From assembly GCA_937910265.1 (NCBI GenBank), contig CALEPD010000146.1, positions 1 to 26,038 on the forward strand: DNA of 26,038 nucleotides, in the 5' to 3' direction. Positions within the stretch are counted from its first letter, which is position 1. Each line of letters opens with the position of its first letter. The stretch is from an uncultured Bacteroidales bacterium (lineage in GTDB: Bacteria; Bacteroidota; Bacteroidia; Bacteroidales; P3). A model generated the notes under the pieces. It made no database searches, was not told where the DNA came from, and was given only the letters and a program-made list of their open reading frames with translations. Shown one piece after another: positions 1 to 7,423 of the stretch. The position numbers and the translations under genes are program-made.

Positions 1-1
1 G

Positions 2-562
2 ATGGTACCGGTGATCATTGCCCTGCATCAAGACACGCACATGCCGACCTATGCCGACAACCATCTGACAGAAAAGAAACCACTGCCCGTCGCCGGCATT
101 AGTCACAACAGCAAGCAGGATCACAAGGCAGACGAAACTATAAAGCCCGATTCGAAAGCAATGCAAACGGTTGTACATGAGTCCTCTCCTGCAACAGATA
201 CATGCACACAGCACTTGTCGGAAGCAGACCGGAAAGAGCCCCGGGAAATCCTGATCCATCAAGAAAATGAAAGAATAGAAAAAATGAATATAATCATGGA
301 TGGCAGTATGTTAGACGAAACCACAGAAGTTCACGTTATCCATGTAGACAATCTAATTGCATACCACGAGGAACCAACCGACACCCTGGAATGCACACAA
401 CTGATAGCTTACGCCTTACCCAATGCAGAACAGATTATTAAAGAAGCGGCATCGAAATATCATAAACAGCTAATAAAAAATAAAATGGCCATCGAGGAAG
501 AATTGCTCGCCCTGGCAGAAAAAATTCAAATAGGTACTAACCATAAAAAAACAATATTATGA
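2..562 (+). CDS. Uncharacterised protein, 5' end cut by the window
   Basis: The frame is open to the left edge, so the true start is probably upstream and only the last 186 or so residues are seen. The visible part is hydrophilic and rich in His, Asp, Glu and Lys, with no membrane segment after a short VPVIIAL stretch at the very edge. The last 60 residues look helical and charged. Its stop overlaps the ATG of the next gene by 4 bp (ATGA), so translation is probably coupled to the barrel protein that follows. In Bacteroidetes such a gene is often found between an ECF sigma factor gene and a barrel/GIN pair and may act as an anti-sigma-like membrane protein. That is inference from context, since the expected membrane and sigma-binding portion would lie outside the window. 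Function unknown. Confidence 0.7.
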   Translation: MVPVIIALHQDTHMPTYADNHLTEKKPLPVAGISHNSKQDHKADETIKPDSKAMQTVVHESSPATDTCTQHLSEADRKEPREILIHQENERIEKMNIIMDGSMLDETTEVHVIHVDNLIAYHEEPTDTLECTQLIAYALPNAEQIIKEAASKYHKQLIKNKMAIEEELLALAEKIQIGTNHKKTIL

Positions 563-1830
563 AACAAGTATTATTATCTCTTTTGGTTTTGTTCACAATG
601 AACGCCCAAGCACAAGCAACATCGTATGTACAGAAGATAAAGGTTCCTGTAAACAAAGTGCATGCACAAAACAACGATGCCGTTGCCATAGTAACCGACA
701 CTGCCGACTTTGTTGTCGTGACGTCGAAAACACAGAAACTGACAGAAAATGCGATGACCGATTTGATTCATATCGGACATCATCAAATCGCTTTCAGCGA
801 CGAAGCCATGCTGTATGACATAGAGATACACCTCAGCTCGGACAACTTGACATTGTATGCCGAAGACAACGCCATAATCACGCTAAAAAGTGCCGACGGC
901 GATACCGTGTATCTTCAATCATTTTCAGCAATAGCATCCGATGTGGCAAAAATCACCATACTGCCCTATCTTAATGTAGCAAAGACACTGGAAATGGAAT
1001 ATCACGATATGGCGACAATTGACCACAACGGTTACAGCGGCCAGATAAACATAATACAGGACAATTCATTCCAATCGGCTGTTGCCGACTTATATTCGCA
1101 CAACAACTACACCCTGCAATCCAACACAGAACGTCTGTCGGACAAAAGGCCGCAGCCCTACTATTCGCCATCCGAACGCAGAAACTTCCGATTTCTGTGG
1201 GGTTGGAACAATTGGGGTACCAATCCGTTCAACGGGCTGTTGTCGGTGCCCGGAGCCAGCGAGCTGAAAACAACCTTCTCCAGTTATCAGTTGGAGATGA
1301 CCTACTCGATTGTTGCCCGCCGCCATATTGAAATGGGATTGGGATTGGGATACGAATCAGACAAATACAATTTCAAGAATTCCTTTGTACAGATACAGAA
1401 TGGCGATTTTGTGGTATCGGCCGAGCCAGGCAATTGGATAAACGAGGTAGTAACCCGCTACATAACACTTCCTTTCGAATTTACCTATTTCAGCCATTCC
1501 GACCACTCGGAATCGTTCGCTGTCAAGCTGTCGGTTATTCCCGGATTGGGATTTTCTGCAAAAACCAAAGGCTATTTTGTTCCTGACCAAGAACAGATTG
1601 CATCGAATGCAGGGGTGATAGAACAAACCACGCACATCAACAGATACCTCAACCCGCTGAAATGCGACGCCCGAATCACACTGCATTTCAACGCAATCTC
1701 GTTTTTTATACAATCATCCTTTCTTCCAATATTCAAATATACTGACGAGGTAAGACTTCTCGGACTCAACGACGACTTCTGGGAACGTAAACTGATGCCG
1801 TTCAAAATGGGTTTCTCTATCAGCATATAG
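559..1830 (+). CDS. Predicted outer-membrane beta-barrel protein with GIN-like N-terminal region
   Basis: The 423-residue product begins with a clear signal peptide (about residues 1-20, ending AQAQA). Residues about 22-160 form short alternating strands with repeated small residues (for example SADGDTVYL and SDVAKITI), which resembles the head-GIN/DUF2807 fold of the next gene. Residues about 205-423 alternate aromatic and polar residues with Gly-rich turns (LEMTYSIVARR, MGLGLGYES), typical of an outer-membrane beta-barrel. The start ATG overlaps the stop of the upstream gene. The GIN protein follows 72 bp downstream in the same direction, so the three probably form one operon. The barrel is likely anchored in the outer membrane with the GIN-like part exposed. 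This is inferred from sequence texture, and no substrate or partner can be named. Confidence 0.72.
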   Translation: MKQVLLSLLVLFTMNAQAQATSYVQKIKVPVNKVHAQNNDAVAIVTDTADFVVVTSKTQKLTENAMTDLIHIGHHQIAFSDEAMLYDIEIHLSSDNLTLYAEDNAIITLKSADGDTVYLQSFSAIASDVAKITILPYLNVAKTLEMEYHDMATIDHNGYSGQINIIQDNSFQSAVADLYSHNNYTLQSNTERLSDKRPQPYYSPSERRNFRFLWGWNNWGTNPFNGLLSVPGASELKTTFSSYQLEMTYSIVARRHIEMGLGLGYESDKYNFKNSFVQIQNGDFVVSAEPGNWINEVVTRYITLPFEFTYFSHSDHSESFAVKLSVIPGLGFSAKTKGYFVPDQEQIASNAGVIEQTTHINRYLNPLKCDARITLHFNAISFFIQSSFLPIFKYTDEVRLLGLNDDFWERKLMPFKMGFSISI

Positions 1831-1902
1831 AAACTTTCGATAGACAACAATCGCAACTGCTTCGTTATTCCTAAAAAGCAACGCAATAAAAGGAAAAAGA
1901 TT

Positions 1903-2637
1903 ATGAAAAAGATACTATTGCTATGCTCCCTTTTGATATGGAGTGCCGGGATAATGATTGCCCAAAATGTCCGAAAGACATATGCGACCACGAAACCCTA
2001 TACCGAAGTCAAGGCTATAGGTGCCTTCAAGATTGAATATTCGGACAAATACGCCAAGCTTACGCTGGTGGCCCCGCAATCAGTGGCCCAGTATATAAAA
2101 GTCGAAACCATCAGGGGAGAACCCATGCTACGCATACGCTACACCAAAAACAAAATAGAGCTGAAAGGCGAACCGATACCCACTCTGTATGTACCGAGAT
2201 CGGTGGAACTGAGAGAGGTGGAACTCGACGGGTTGGCGGTGTTCAACAGCGAACAACCCATAACTGTTCCGCATTTTGAGATATCGGCCGACGGCGCAGC
2301 AAAAATCGACTGCGTTTTCGACATGCCCGACGGCAAACTGGAAATTGATGCCGACGGAGCCTCGGTGCTGAATATGCAGGGAGAGGTGGGCACACTGGAG
2401 TTGGACCTGGACGGGATGTCGACACTTAGCTCACCACGTGATAACAAACAGTTCTCGTTCCGCGTGCACCGCGCCGAATGCGACCTGTCGGGGACTTCAG
2501 TGGTAAAATTACATTGCTATGAGTACCTCGAAGCCGAATGCAACGGAGCCTGTGTGCTTCACTATACAGGCACACCCATCACTGACATCAACACTTCAGG
2601 TATGAGCAAGGTGAAACAGGTTACCCGTCCACTATAA
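1903..2637 (+). CDS. GIN domain (DUF2807) secreted protein
   Basis: The 244-residue protein has a signal peptide (about residues 1-21, ending MIAQ) and then one head-GIN domain, the family once labelled putative autotransporter adhesin in Bacteroidetes. The signature is a stack of short repeats of about 22 residues carrying D-G-A/L/M turns: ELDGLAVF, SADGAAKID, DADGASVLN, DLDGMSTL, ECNGACVL, NTSGMSKVK. These form a right-handed beta-solenoid in known structures of the family. An AGGA sequence precedes the ATG. The protein is expected in the periplasm or at the cell surface. It follows the barrel protein and probably belongs to the same transcript. The family's molecular role is not settled, so adhesion should be treated as a label rather than a finding. 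Confidence 0.88.
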   Translation: MKKILLLCSLLIWSAGIMIAQNVRKTYATTKPYTEVKAIGAFKIEYSDKYAKLTLVAPQSVAQYIKVETIRGEPMLRIRYTKNKIELKGEPIPTLYVPRSVELREVELDGLAVFNSEQPITVPHFEISADGAAKIDCVFDMPDGKLEIDADGASVLNMQGEVGTLELDLDGMSTLSSPRDNKQFSFRVHRAECDLSGTSVVKLHCYEYLEAECNGACVLHYTGTPITDINTSGMSKVKQVTRPL

Positions 2638-2844
2638 GAAAAACATACTCATATTCATAAAAAGGGTGCGCACCTGAACGAATGAAATAGGGAGATTTGC
2701 CGCACCCTTTCAACAGAAAAACAACAAGCATTCTTTGAATTGCTCAAATAGAGGGCTACAATCGCACAAAAAACTATTGTATCGATCCCTCCAAAAACAA
2801 GAAAAACCATTACTCCATTAAATAAAAACCAAAAATGAATTATT
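2638..2844. other. Intergenic region with a long-loop inverted repeat
   Basis: This 207-bp gap separates the GIN gene from the small barrel gene. It holds a perfect 10-bp inverted repeat (AAAGGGTGCG at 2661-2670, its complement at 2701-2710) around a 30-base loop. Position just after the GIN stop suggests a terminator, but the loop is long for one and no clean T-tract follows. The rest is A-rich. I found no TAnnTTTG promoter motif upstream of the 2845 gene, so how that gene is transcribed is unclear. Confidence 0.5.
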
Positions 2845-3456
2845 ATGAAAAAACTGCTTTTCCTGTTGGCAATGATGCTGACGATGAGTGCATCGTATGC
2901 ACAAAAACAAAATGTCAAATTCGAGATAGGCTCGAGTGTCAGTATGACAACCTACTGCAATTATCCAGCGCTATCGCTTTTTCCTGACGAAAGCGAATCG
3001 TACACAAACTGGGGCGAGGTGCTTCATGTTGGCATACGTTCGGGCCACACCATGTATGGACTTCAGTACCAGATGTCGGTATTCAATATGTCGGACATCG
3101 CAATGTCGGAACTAGTTCACCAACATTCGGCAGCGCTCATGATGCGTGAATGCGGACATATCGGCGAACGTCTCGAACCCTTCTTCGGGCTGAAGCTTGG
3201 GTTGTCGGTGCTGCAGAATGACTTTTACTATTCGAGAGACCCCTACACCCGCTACCGGATGGGAATGTATGGTGAAATTGAGTTGGGCATGCAGTACCGT
3301 TTGTCGGAATCGGCATTCTTCGGCATGCGTGCCGGATTGGTACACATGGCCTACAACTTCGACAACGATTACGACCTTCCGGGCGGACTGCGTCACAACA
3401 AACGAAACATGCTGGGAGGATACAACCTGATGATATACTACGGATTTAATTTCTAA
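2845..3456 (+). CDS. Small outer-membrane beta-barrel protein
   Basis: The 203-residue product has a signal peptide (residues 1-19, ending SASYA). The mature part is a run of amphipathic strands with Tyr, Trp and Gly and ends in YYGFNF; a terminal Phe is the usual recognition signal for barrel assembly. Size fits an 8-stranded barrel of the OmpX/OmpW or PF13568-like kind common in Bacteroidetes. It stands alone: there is a 207-bp gap upstream and a strong stem-loop downstream (3504-3539). No substrate, pore or partner can be deduced. The identification as a barrel is fairly firm, the function unknown. Confidence 0.75.
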   Translation: MKKLLFLLAMMLTMSASYAQKQNVKFEIGSSVSMTTYCNYPALSLFPDESESYTNWGEVLHVGIRSGHTMYGLQYQMSVFNMSDIAMSELVHQHSAALMMRECGHIGERLEPFFGLKLGLSVLQNDFYYSRDPYTRYRMGMYGEIELGMQYRLSESAFFGMRAGLVHMAYNFDNDYDLPGGLRHNKRNMLGGYNLMIYYGFNF

Positions 3457-3503
3457 CAACAATGGCCGGTTTCGGAAACAGATAAACGGGCCCTCCGGTT
3501 TTT

Positions 3504-3539
3504 CAACGGCCGTCCTCGTTCAAGCGAGGACGGCCGTTG
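3504..3539 (+). terminator. Perfect 15-bp stem-loop after the small barrel gene
   Basis: The arms 3504-3518 (CAACGGCCGTCCTCG) and 3525-3539 are exact complements with a 6-base loop TTCAAG. The stem is very GC-rich. It starts 47 bp past the stop of the 2845 gene and lies upstream of the rhodanese promoter, so it probably ends the former transcript and insulates the latter. No T-tract follows (CTGCAATGTC), so it is not a textbook intrinsic terminator; it may instead be an RNA-stabilising 3' hairpin. Confidence 0.65.
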
Positions 3540-3576
3540 CTGCAATGTCATGGTGATTGGTTGAAAACAGCTTGTT

Positions 3577-3608
3577 TTGCATCAAGTGCGATAAAAAATG
3601 TATCTTTG
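3577..3608 (+). promoter_or_regulatory. Bacteroidetes-type promoter of the rhodanese gene
   Basis: TTG at 3577-3579, a 21-bp spacer, then TATCTTTG at 3601-3608 matches the Bacteroidetes primary-sigma consensus (TTG, 19-21 bp, TAnnTTTG). Transcription would start a few bases downstream, leaving a leader of about 20 bases before the ATG at 3634. The motif also shows that the in-frame upstream ATG at 3598 cannot be the start, since it would lie inside the promoter. Confidence 0.75.
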
Positions 3609-3633
3609 CAAATTGAATAAAAAACAAAACAAT

Positions 3634-4038
3634 ATGCGTAATTTTCTTTTAGCAGTGGTCCTGCTGATGACTTTCCAAGCACATGGCCAACAAGTGCAAA
3701 ACAATACATTCCAATCTGTATCGGTTGAAGAATTTGCCGAATGCATAGAGGGGAAACGAGTAGTGGTAGTGGATGTGCGCACTCCTGGCGAAGTAGCCCA
3801 AGGCATGATACCTGATGCAGTAAACGTTGTGTGGAATGCCAAAAATCCGACACAGTTTATATCAGATTTCGAAAAAATAAAGATCGGCAAACGACACACT
3901 ATTGCCGTTTACTGCCGGAGCGGCAACCGTAGCAAAGCCGCAAGCAAACTGCTGGCCGAAAAAGGATACCGTGTTGTTGAGCTGAACCCCGGCATCAACG
4001 GATGGAGGCGTTCGGGCAAAGAGGTGGTGAAACCGTAA
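3634..4038 (+). CDS. Secreted rhodanese-like domain protein
   Basis: The 134-residue protein has a signal peptide (about residues 1-18, MRNFLLAVVLLMTFQAHG) followed by one rhodanese domain. The active-site loop CRSGNR is intact at residues 94-99, with Cys94 as the expected persulfide-carrying residue. DVRTPGE (47-53) and the closing NPGINGW (108-114) are also typical of single-domain rhodaneses. I chose the ATG at 3634 because it gives a clean signal peptide and lies just behind the promoter. It should act in the periplasm, transferring sulfane sulfur or handling thiols; the true substrate is unknown. It is a single-gene unit, and its stop is 13 bp from the convergent YraN gene. Confidence 0.9.
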   Translation: MRNFLLAVVLLMTFQAHGQQVQNNTFQSVSVEEFAECIEGKRVVVVDVRTPGEVAQGMIPDAVNVVWNAKNPTQFISDFEKIKIGKRHTIAVYCRSGNRSKAASKLLAEKGYRVVELNPGINGWRRSGKEVVKP

Positions 4039-4051
4039 GGGGAAGCATTGG

Positions 4052-4423
4052 TCAACGGCGCTGTCCCACGGCACTGAAGGCATTGGGGATGTGCTCGATA
4101 TCAGTGCCATTTTCATTGACTGTGATGGCTATGATATCGAACCTGACCTCCTCGTCGCGGCCGGTTTCCATCACATAGGCATTGGCCAAAAAAATGTAGG
4201 AGCGCTGCTTGGCCCTATCGACAAAGGACTGAGGATCGCCATACTGTCTGTCGGTGCGGGTTTTCACCTCGACAAACACCAACACGCCCTCGATATAAGC
4301 AATGATATCGGCCTCGTGACGACCTTTCCGCCAGTTGGTTTCGAGAATGGCATAGTTGTGCTCCCTGAGGTACTGGCACGCCATAAGCTCACCGTATGCT
4401 CCTATAGAATTGTGTTTGGCCAT
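4052..4423 (-). CDS. YraN / UPF0102 family predicted nuclease-fold protein
   Basis: From the ATG at 4423 the product is 124 residues, the usual size. Family hallmarks: GAYGELMA near the N terminus (8-15), NWRKGRHEADII (30-41) and VFVEVKTR (49-56). Glu37, Asp39, Glu52 and Lys54 fit the catalytic pattern of the restriction-endonuclease-like (PD-(D/E)XK) fold. The frame is open further upstream to 4516, but the extra residues are unlike the family and the MAKHNSIGAYGE start is typical. The role of YraN proteins is poorly known; a DNA repair or recombination nuclease is the usual guess. It is divergent from dapB (123 bp apart) and convergent with the rhodanese gene. Confidence 0.9.
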   Translation of the reverse strand: MAKHNSIGAYGELMACQYLREHNYAILETNWRKGRHEADIIAYIEGVLVFVEVKTRTDRQYGDPQSFVDRAKQRSYIFLANAYVMETGRDEEVRFDIIAITVNENGTDIEHIPNAFSAVGQRR

Positions 4424-4546
4424 GATTGATATAAACGCAAACGCCGAAACTTTTAGTATGGCACTTCTTTGTGACGGTAAGAAGCAATAAATAATAGCCT
4501 GTGGCGTTAAAATCATTCAGATACAACATCCTTCAGAAACAAGAAC

Positions 4547-5269
4547 ATGAAAATAGCTTTATTGGGGTACGGAAAAATGGGCAAAGCCATAGCCGAGCTG
4601 GCATCAGGTCGCGGCCACAACGTAACAGTAACCATAGACAACGAGACTGAATGGCAGGAACGCAAGGCGTTGCTTGCCCAGTGCGATGTGGCCATTGACT
4701 TCACCACTCCGGCAACAGCAGTGGAGAACATAAACCGATGTTTCGACCTTGACGTGCCTGTTGTTGTGGGCACTACAGGATGGTATGAGCACTACGACAG
4801 TTTGTGCAGCCGCTGTCGCGAGCAGGGAAAATCACTCTTTGTGGCCTCTAATTTCAGTATCGGCATGAACATAGTGTTTGAACTGAACCGCAAGCTGGCA
4901 CATATGATGAACCGTTATCCGGAATACAAAATTGCCATTACTGAGACTCACCATATACACAAACTCGACAGTCCGAGCGGCACTGCCATTACATTGGCCA
5001 ACGACGCCATTGCCGAACTGGACAGTTTGGAAGGGTGGCATGAGACTGGGACACCACACAATGGGGCATCGCTTCCCATCACCAGCATACGCGAAGGCGA
5101 GGTGGCCGGCATTCACGAGGTAGTGTACGATTGCGACATTGACACCGTGAGTATTGCCCATTATGCCAAAAGCCGCAAAGGCCTGGCTTTGGGGGCAGTA
5201 CTTGCAGCCGAATACCTGCAGGGCAAACGGGGCTGTTACACCATGAAAAACCTGCTCGGTGAACAATAA
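4547..5269 (+). CDS. dapB: 4-hydroxy-tetrahydrodipicolinate reductase
   Basis: DapB reduces 4-hydroxy-tetrahydrodipicolinate with NAD(P)H, a step toward meso-diaminopimelate and lysine, in the cytoplasm. The 240-residue product has the N-terminal dinucleotide-binding GYGKMGKAI (7-15), VGTTGWY (74-80), ASNFSIGMN (100-108), and the signature ETHHIHKLDSPSGTA (133-147). In that signature His135/His136 and Lys139 are the expected catalytic and substrate-binding residues. Length is slightly below the enterobacterial enzyme but normal for Bacteroidetes. Its end overlaps the GTG start of the ABC permease by 11 bp, so the importer may be translationally coupled to it. No other lysine-pathway gene is nearby. 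Confidence 0.96.
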   Translation: MKIALLGYGKMGKAIAELASGRGHNVTVTIDNETEWQERKALLAQCDVAIDFTTPATAVENINRCFDLDVPVVVGTTGWYEHYDSLCSRCREQGKSLFVASNFSIGMNIVFELNRKLAHMMNRYPEYKIAITETHHIHKLDSPSGTAITLANDAIAELDSLEGWHETGTPHNGASLPITSIREGEVAGIHEVVYDCDIDTVSIAHYAKSRKGLALGAVLAAEYLQGKRGCYTMKNLLGEQ

Positions 5270-6236
5270 ACTCAAATACAACCGTATACCCTGGCCAATA
5301 TGGATACTGTTGGCACTGTTCACGGCTGCCGTGATGTTTGCCTGTGCCATGATGGGCGTGGTGGACTTCAGTATGCAGGAGGCGCTGCAATCGAATATAT
5401 TTTGGAATCTTCGCCTGCCGCGAATCACCCTTGCCCTTCTTGTGGGCATATCGCTGTCGGTGAGCGGAGCCGTTTACCAATCAATATTCCGCAACCCGCT
5501 GACCGACCCCTATGTGCTCGGCGTATCGTCGGGAGCGTCGCTTGGGGCCGCCATAGCCATTTTTCTCGGACTGGACAATTCACTGATGGGAGTGGGAGGT
5601 TGTGCATTGATAACGGCATTACTCACAGTGGTAGCCATTTACCGTATTGCCTCAATCGGGAACCGTATGCACACCACAACACTGCTTCTTACCGGTGTAT
5701 GCCTTACTTTGCTGATATCGGCAGCTATCTCATTTCTGATGGTGATGAACCAAGACAAGATAGACAGTATCGTATTCTGGACCATGGGCAGTTTCGGAAG
5801 CGCCACATGGCACGATGTGCTGATGGTGGCACCTGTGGTGGTGATAGGAACTTTGCTGGTAATCTACTATTCAAAGGACCTGAACCTGCTGCTTGTGGGC
5901 AGTGAGACAGCCCAGAGTATGGGAGTGGAGGTGGAACAGGTAAAGAAGATACTGCTTGTAGTGACCACACTTATGGTGGCCTTTTCGGTAAGTGCCTGTG
6001 GCGTGATAGGTTTTGTGGGACTTATTGTGCCCCACGCTGTGCGCTTTGTAGTGGGACCCGACAACCGAAAAGTAGTGCCCTGCTCGATATTCACCGGGGC
6101 GGTATTCCTGGTGTTGTGCGATACATTTTCACGCACGCTGCTTCAACCGAGCGAACTGCCGGTGGGCAGCTTGACGGCCTTGATAGGAGCCCCCATGTTC
6201 ATCTTCCTGCTGTATAAAAACAAAAAACGCTACTGA
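5259..6236 (+). CDS. FecCD/BtuC-family ABC importer permease
   Basis: The 325-residue polytopic membrane protein, about ten predicted segments, belongs to the permease family that imports iron-siderophores, haem or cobalamin. Family features: LRLPRITLALLVGISLSVSGAVYQ (about 51-74), FRNPLTDPYVLGVSSGASLGAA (about 77-98), and CGVIGFVGLIVPHAVRF near residue 255, the cytoplasmic coupling segment. The only workable start is GTG at 5259, which lies inside the end of dapB, and no in-frame ATG precedes the first membrane segment. It overlaps the ATPase gene by 1 bp. Substrate cannot be told from sequence: no binding protein, TonB receptor or cobalamin riboswitch is adjacent. Confidence 0.93.
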   Translation: MNNKLKYNRIPWPIWILLALFTAAVMFACAMMGVVDFSMQEALQSNIFWNLRLPRITLALLVGISLSVSGAVYQSIFRNPLTDPYVLGVSSGASLGAAIAIFLGLDNSLMGVGGCALITALLTVVAIYRIASIGNRMHTTTLLLTGVCLTLLISAAISFLMVMNQDKIDSIVFWTMGSFGSATWHDVLMVAPVVVIGTLLVIYYSKDLNLLLVGSETAQSMGVEVEQVKKILLVVTTLMVAFSVSACGVIGFVGLIVPHAVRFVVGPDNRKVVPCSIFTGAVFLVLCDTFSRTLLQPSELPVGSLTALIGAPMFIFLLYKNKKRY

Positions 6237-7006
6237 TGATAGATATTAAGAATCTGAGCTTCGGATATGGTACGAAAACGGTGCTGAAGGGAATCAATGC
6301 ACACATCAGAAAAGGTGGGTTCTATGCGCTTATGGGAGCCAATGGAAGCGGCAAGACCACCCTACTCCGCTGTATAGGCAATATGCTAAAGCCTACTGAG
6401 GGAAGCATATTTGTCGACGGACAGGATGTAAACAGTTACACGGCGCGCGAACTGGCACGCAAAATGGCCTTTGTGAGACAGCAAGTGCAAACCGATTTCG
6501 AATTCTCGGGTTTTGAAATGGTACTCATGGGACGCAACCCCTATCAGCGCAGACTGCAAAACGAATCGCAGCAAGATTGGGATATCGTAGAAAACTGCAT
6601 GCGACTAACGAATACCTGGCATCTAAGATTTGCACGGCCAAGCGAGATGAGCGGAGGAGAGTTGCAGCGCGTTATGATAGCCCGTGCCCTGGCACAGCAA
6701 ACAGAGATACTGCTGCTCGACGAACCGGTATCGAATCTGGACATCTCGCATCAGTTTGAAATACTTGAGCTGCTGCGCGACATCACATCGCAAGGCAAAA
6801 CCATCGTTTTGGTTATACACGACCTTAATTCGGCACTCCGCTATTGCAGTGATGTTATTTTACTTCACGAGTCATCGATGTTCTACCAAGGCACCATGCG
6901 CGAAGGTCTTACCCCTGAAAACATACGGCAAGTGTTCAGCATAGATAGCTCCATTGTCGAGATTAACGGAATACCCACCGTGGCATACTCGAAGCAGACC
7001 CCATAA
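6236..7006 (+). CDS. FecE/BtuD-family ABC importer ATPase
   Basis: The 256-residue ATP-binding subunit pairs with the permease just upstream; the stop TGA and start ATG share a base (TGATG). Walker A is GANGSGKTT (34-42), the signature is MSGGELQRV followed by ARALAQQ, Walker B is ILLLDEP, and the switch His follows in LVIHDLNSA. These are all intact, so it should energise uptake at the inner face of the cytoplasmic membrane. It resembles FhuC/FecE/HmuV/BtuD ATPases, so iron complexes, haem or vitamin B12 are the likely cargo. The last 25 residues (about 230-256) are a variable extension normal for the group. The periplasmic binding protein must be encoded elsewhere. Confidence 0.94.
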   Translation: MIDIKNLSFGYGTKTVLKGINAHIRKGGFYALMGANGSGKTTLLRCIGNMLKPTEGSIFVDGQDVNSYTARELARKMAFVRQQVQTDFEFSGFEMVLMGRNPYQRRLQNESQQDWDIVENCMRLTNTWHLRFARPSEMSGGELQRVMIARALAQQTEILLLDEPVSNLDISHQFEILELLRDITSQGKTIVLVIHDLNSALRYCSDVILLHESSMFYQGTMREGLTPENIRQVFSIDSSIVEINGIPTVAYSKQTP

Positions 7007-7342
7007 AGGGATAAAATATGACATTGACGCTATTGGCGATATCTGCCTTTTGCTTTCAGATGCCACTAACAACTCCTTCATGCTCACCCAACCCATTTCG
7101 GTAACAATGAGATTCTGCCATTGAACCTTATTTACATAAACTTATAATAAACATGTTCATGCTCGTTTCCGAAGCACCGGCCAAAACGAGAGAGAACTCT
7201 TGTACAAAATCAGATGGCTTCCATGAATTCCACATTCGAAATCGAGTCCTAAACATGAATGAATCCAAACTTTTCAGTGATTTTGCACACATTTCGTTAT
7301 CTTCTCTATTGCCAGTCAATTACTATAACAAAACATACAGAC
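7007..7342. other. Gene-free region, content unexplained
   Basis: This is the bulk of the only gap over 300 bases. No open frame in it resembles a known protein. The longest short frames are a 63-codon one on the minus strand (7128-7319) and a 65-codon one on the plus strand (7153-7350), neither with a convincing promoter or start signal. A modest stem with arms CTCGTTT (7162-7168) and AAACGAG (7184-7190) and an inner 3-bp helix could be part of an RNA structure. It could hold a 3' UTR, a small RNA or a decayed gene. I cannot decide between these. Confidence 0.4.
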
Positions 7343-7386
7343 AAAAATAAAACGTGCCACCTTTCCGGGTGGCACGTTTTATTTTT
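7343..7386. terminator. Bidirectional intrinsic terminator
   Basis: A perfect 19-bp inverted repeat: arms 7343-7361 and 7368-7386 around a 6-base loop TTTCCG. The GC core is CGTGCCACC / GGTGGCACG, flanked by an A-run on the left and a T-run on the right. It is therefore an intrinsic terminator in both directions. It sits 38 bp past the end of the minus-strand thiN gene and some 340 bp past the plus-strand ATPase gene, between converging transcripts. Confidence 0.93.
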
Positions 7387-7423
7387 ATCCAAATTGATAA
7401 ACAAAATCAATTTATGGCATTTC

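Noticed and set aside
3598..3633. Upstream ATG for the rhodanese gene.
   Set aside because: It lies on the TATCTTTG promoter box, so it would not be in the mRNA; the ATG at 3634 begins a clean signal peptide.
4424..4516. 31-residue N-terminal extension of the YraN protein.
   Set aside because: The added residues do not resemble the family, while MAKHNSIGAYGE at 4423 is a typical start.
7128..7319. 63-codon minus-strand frame as a small protein gene.
   Set aside because: No recognised similarity, no proper -33 element, and the -7 match overlaps the terminator stem. Kept only as a possibility in the gap entry.
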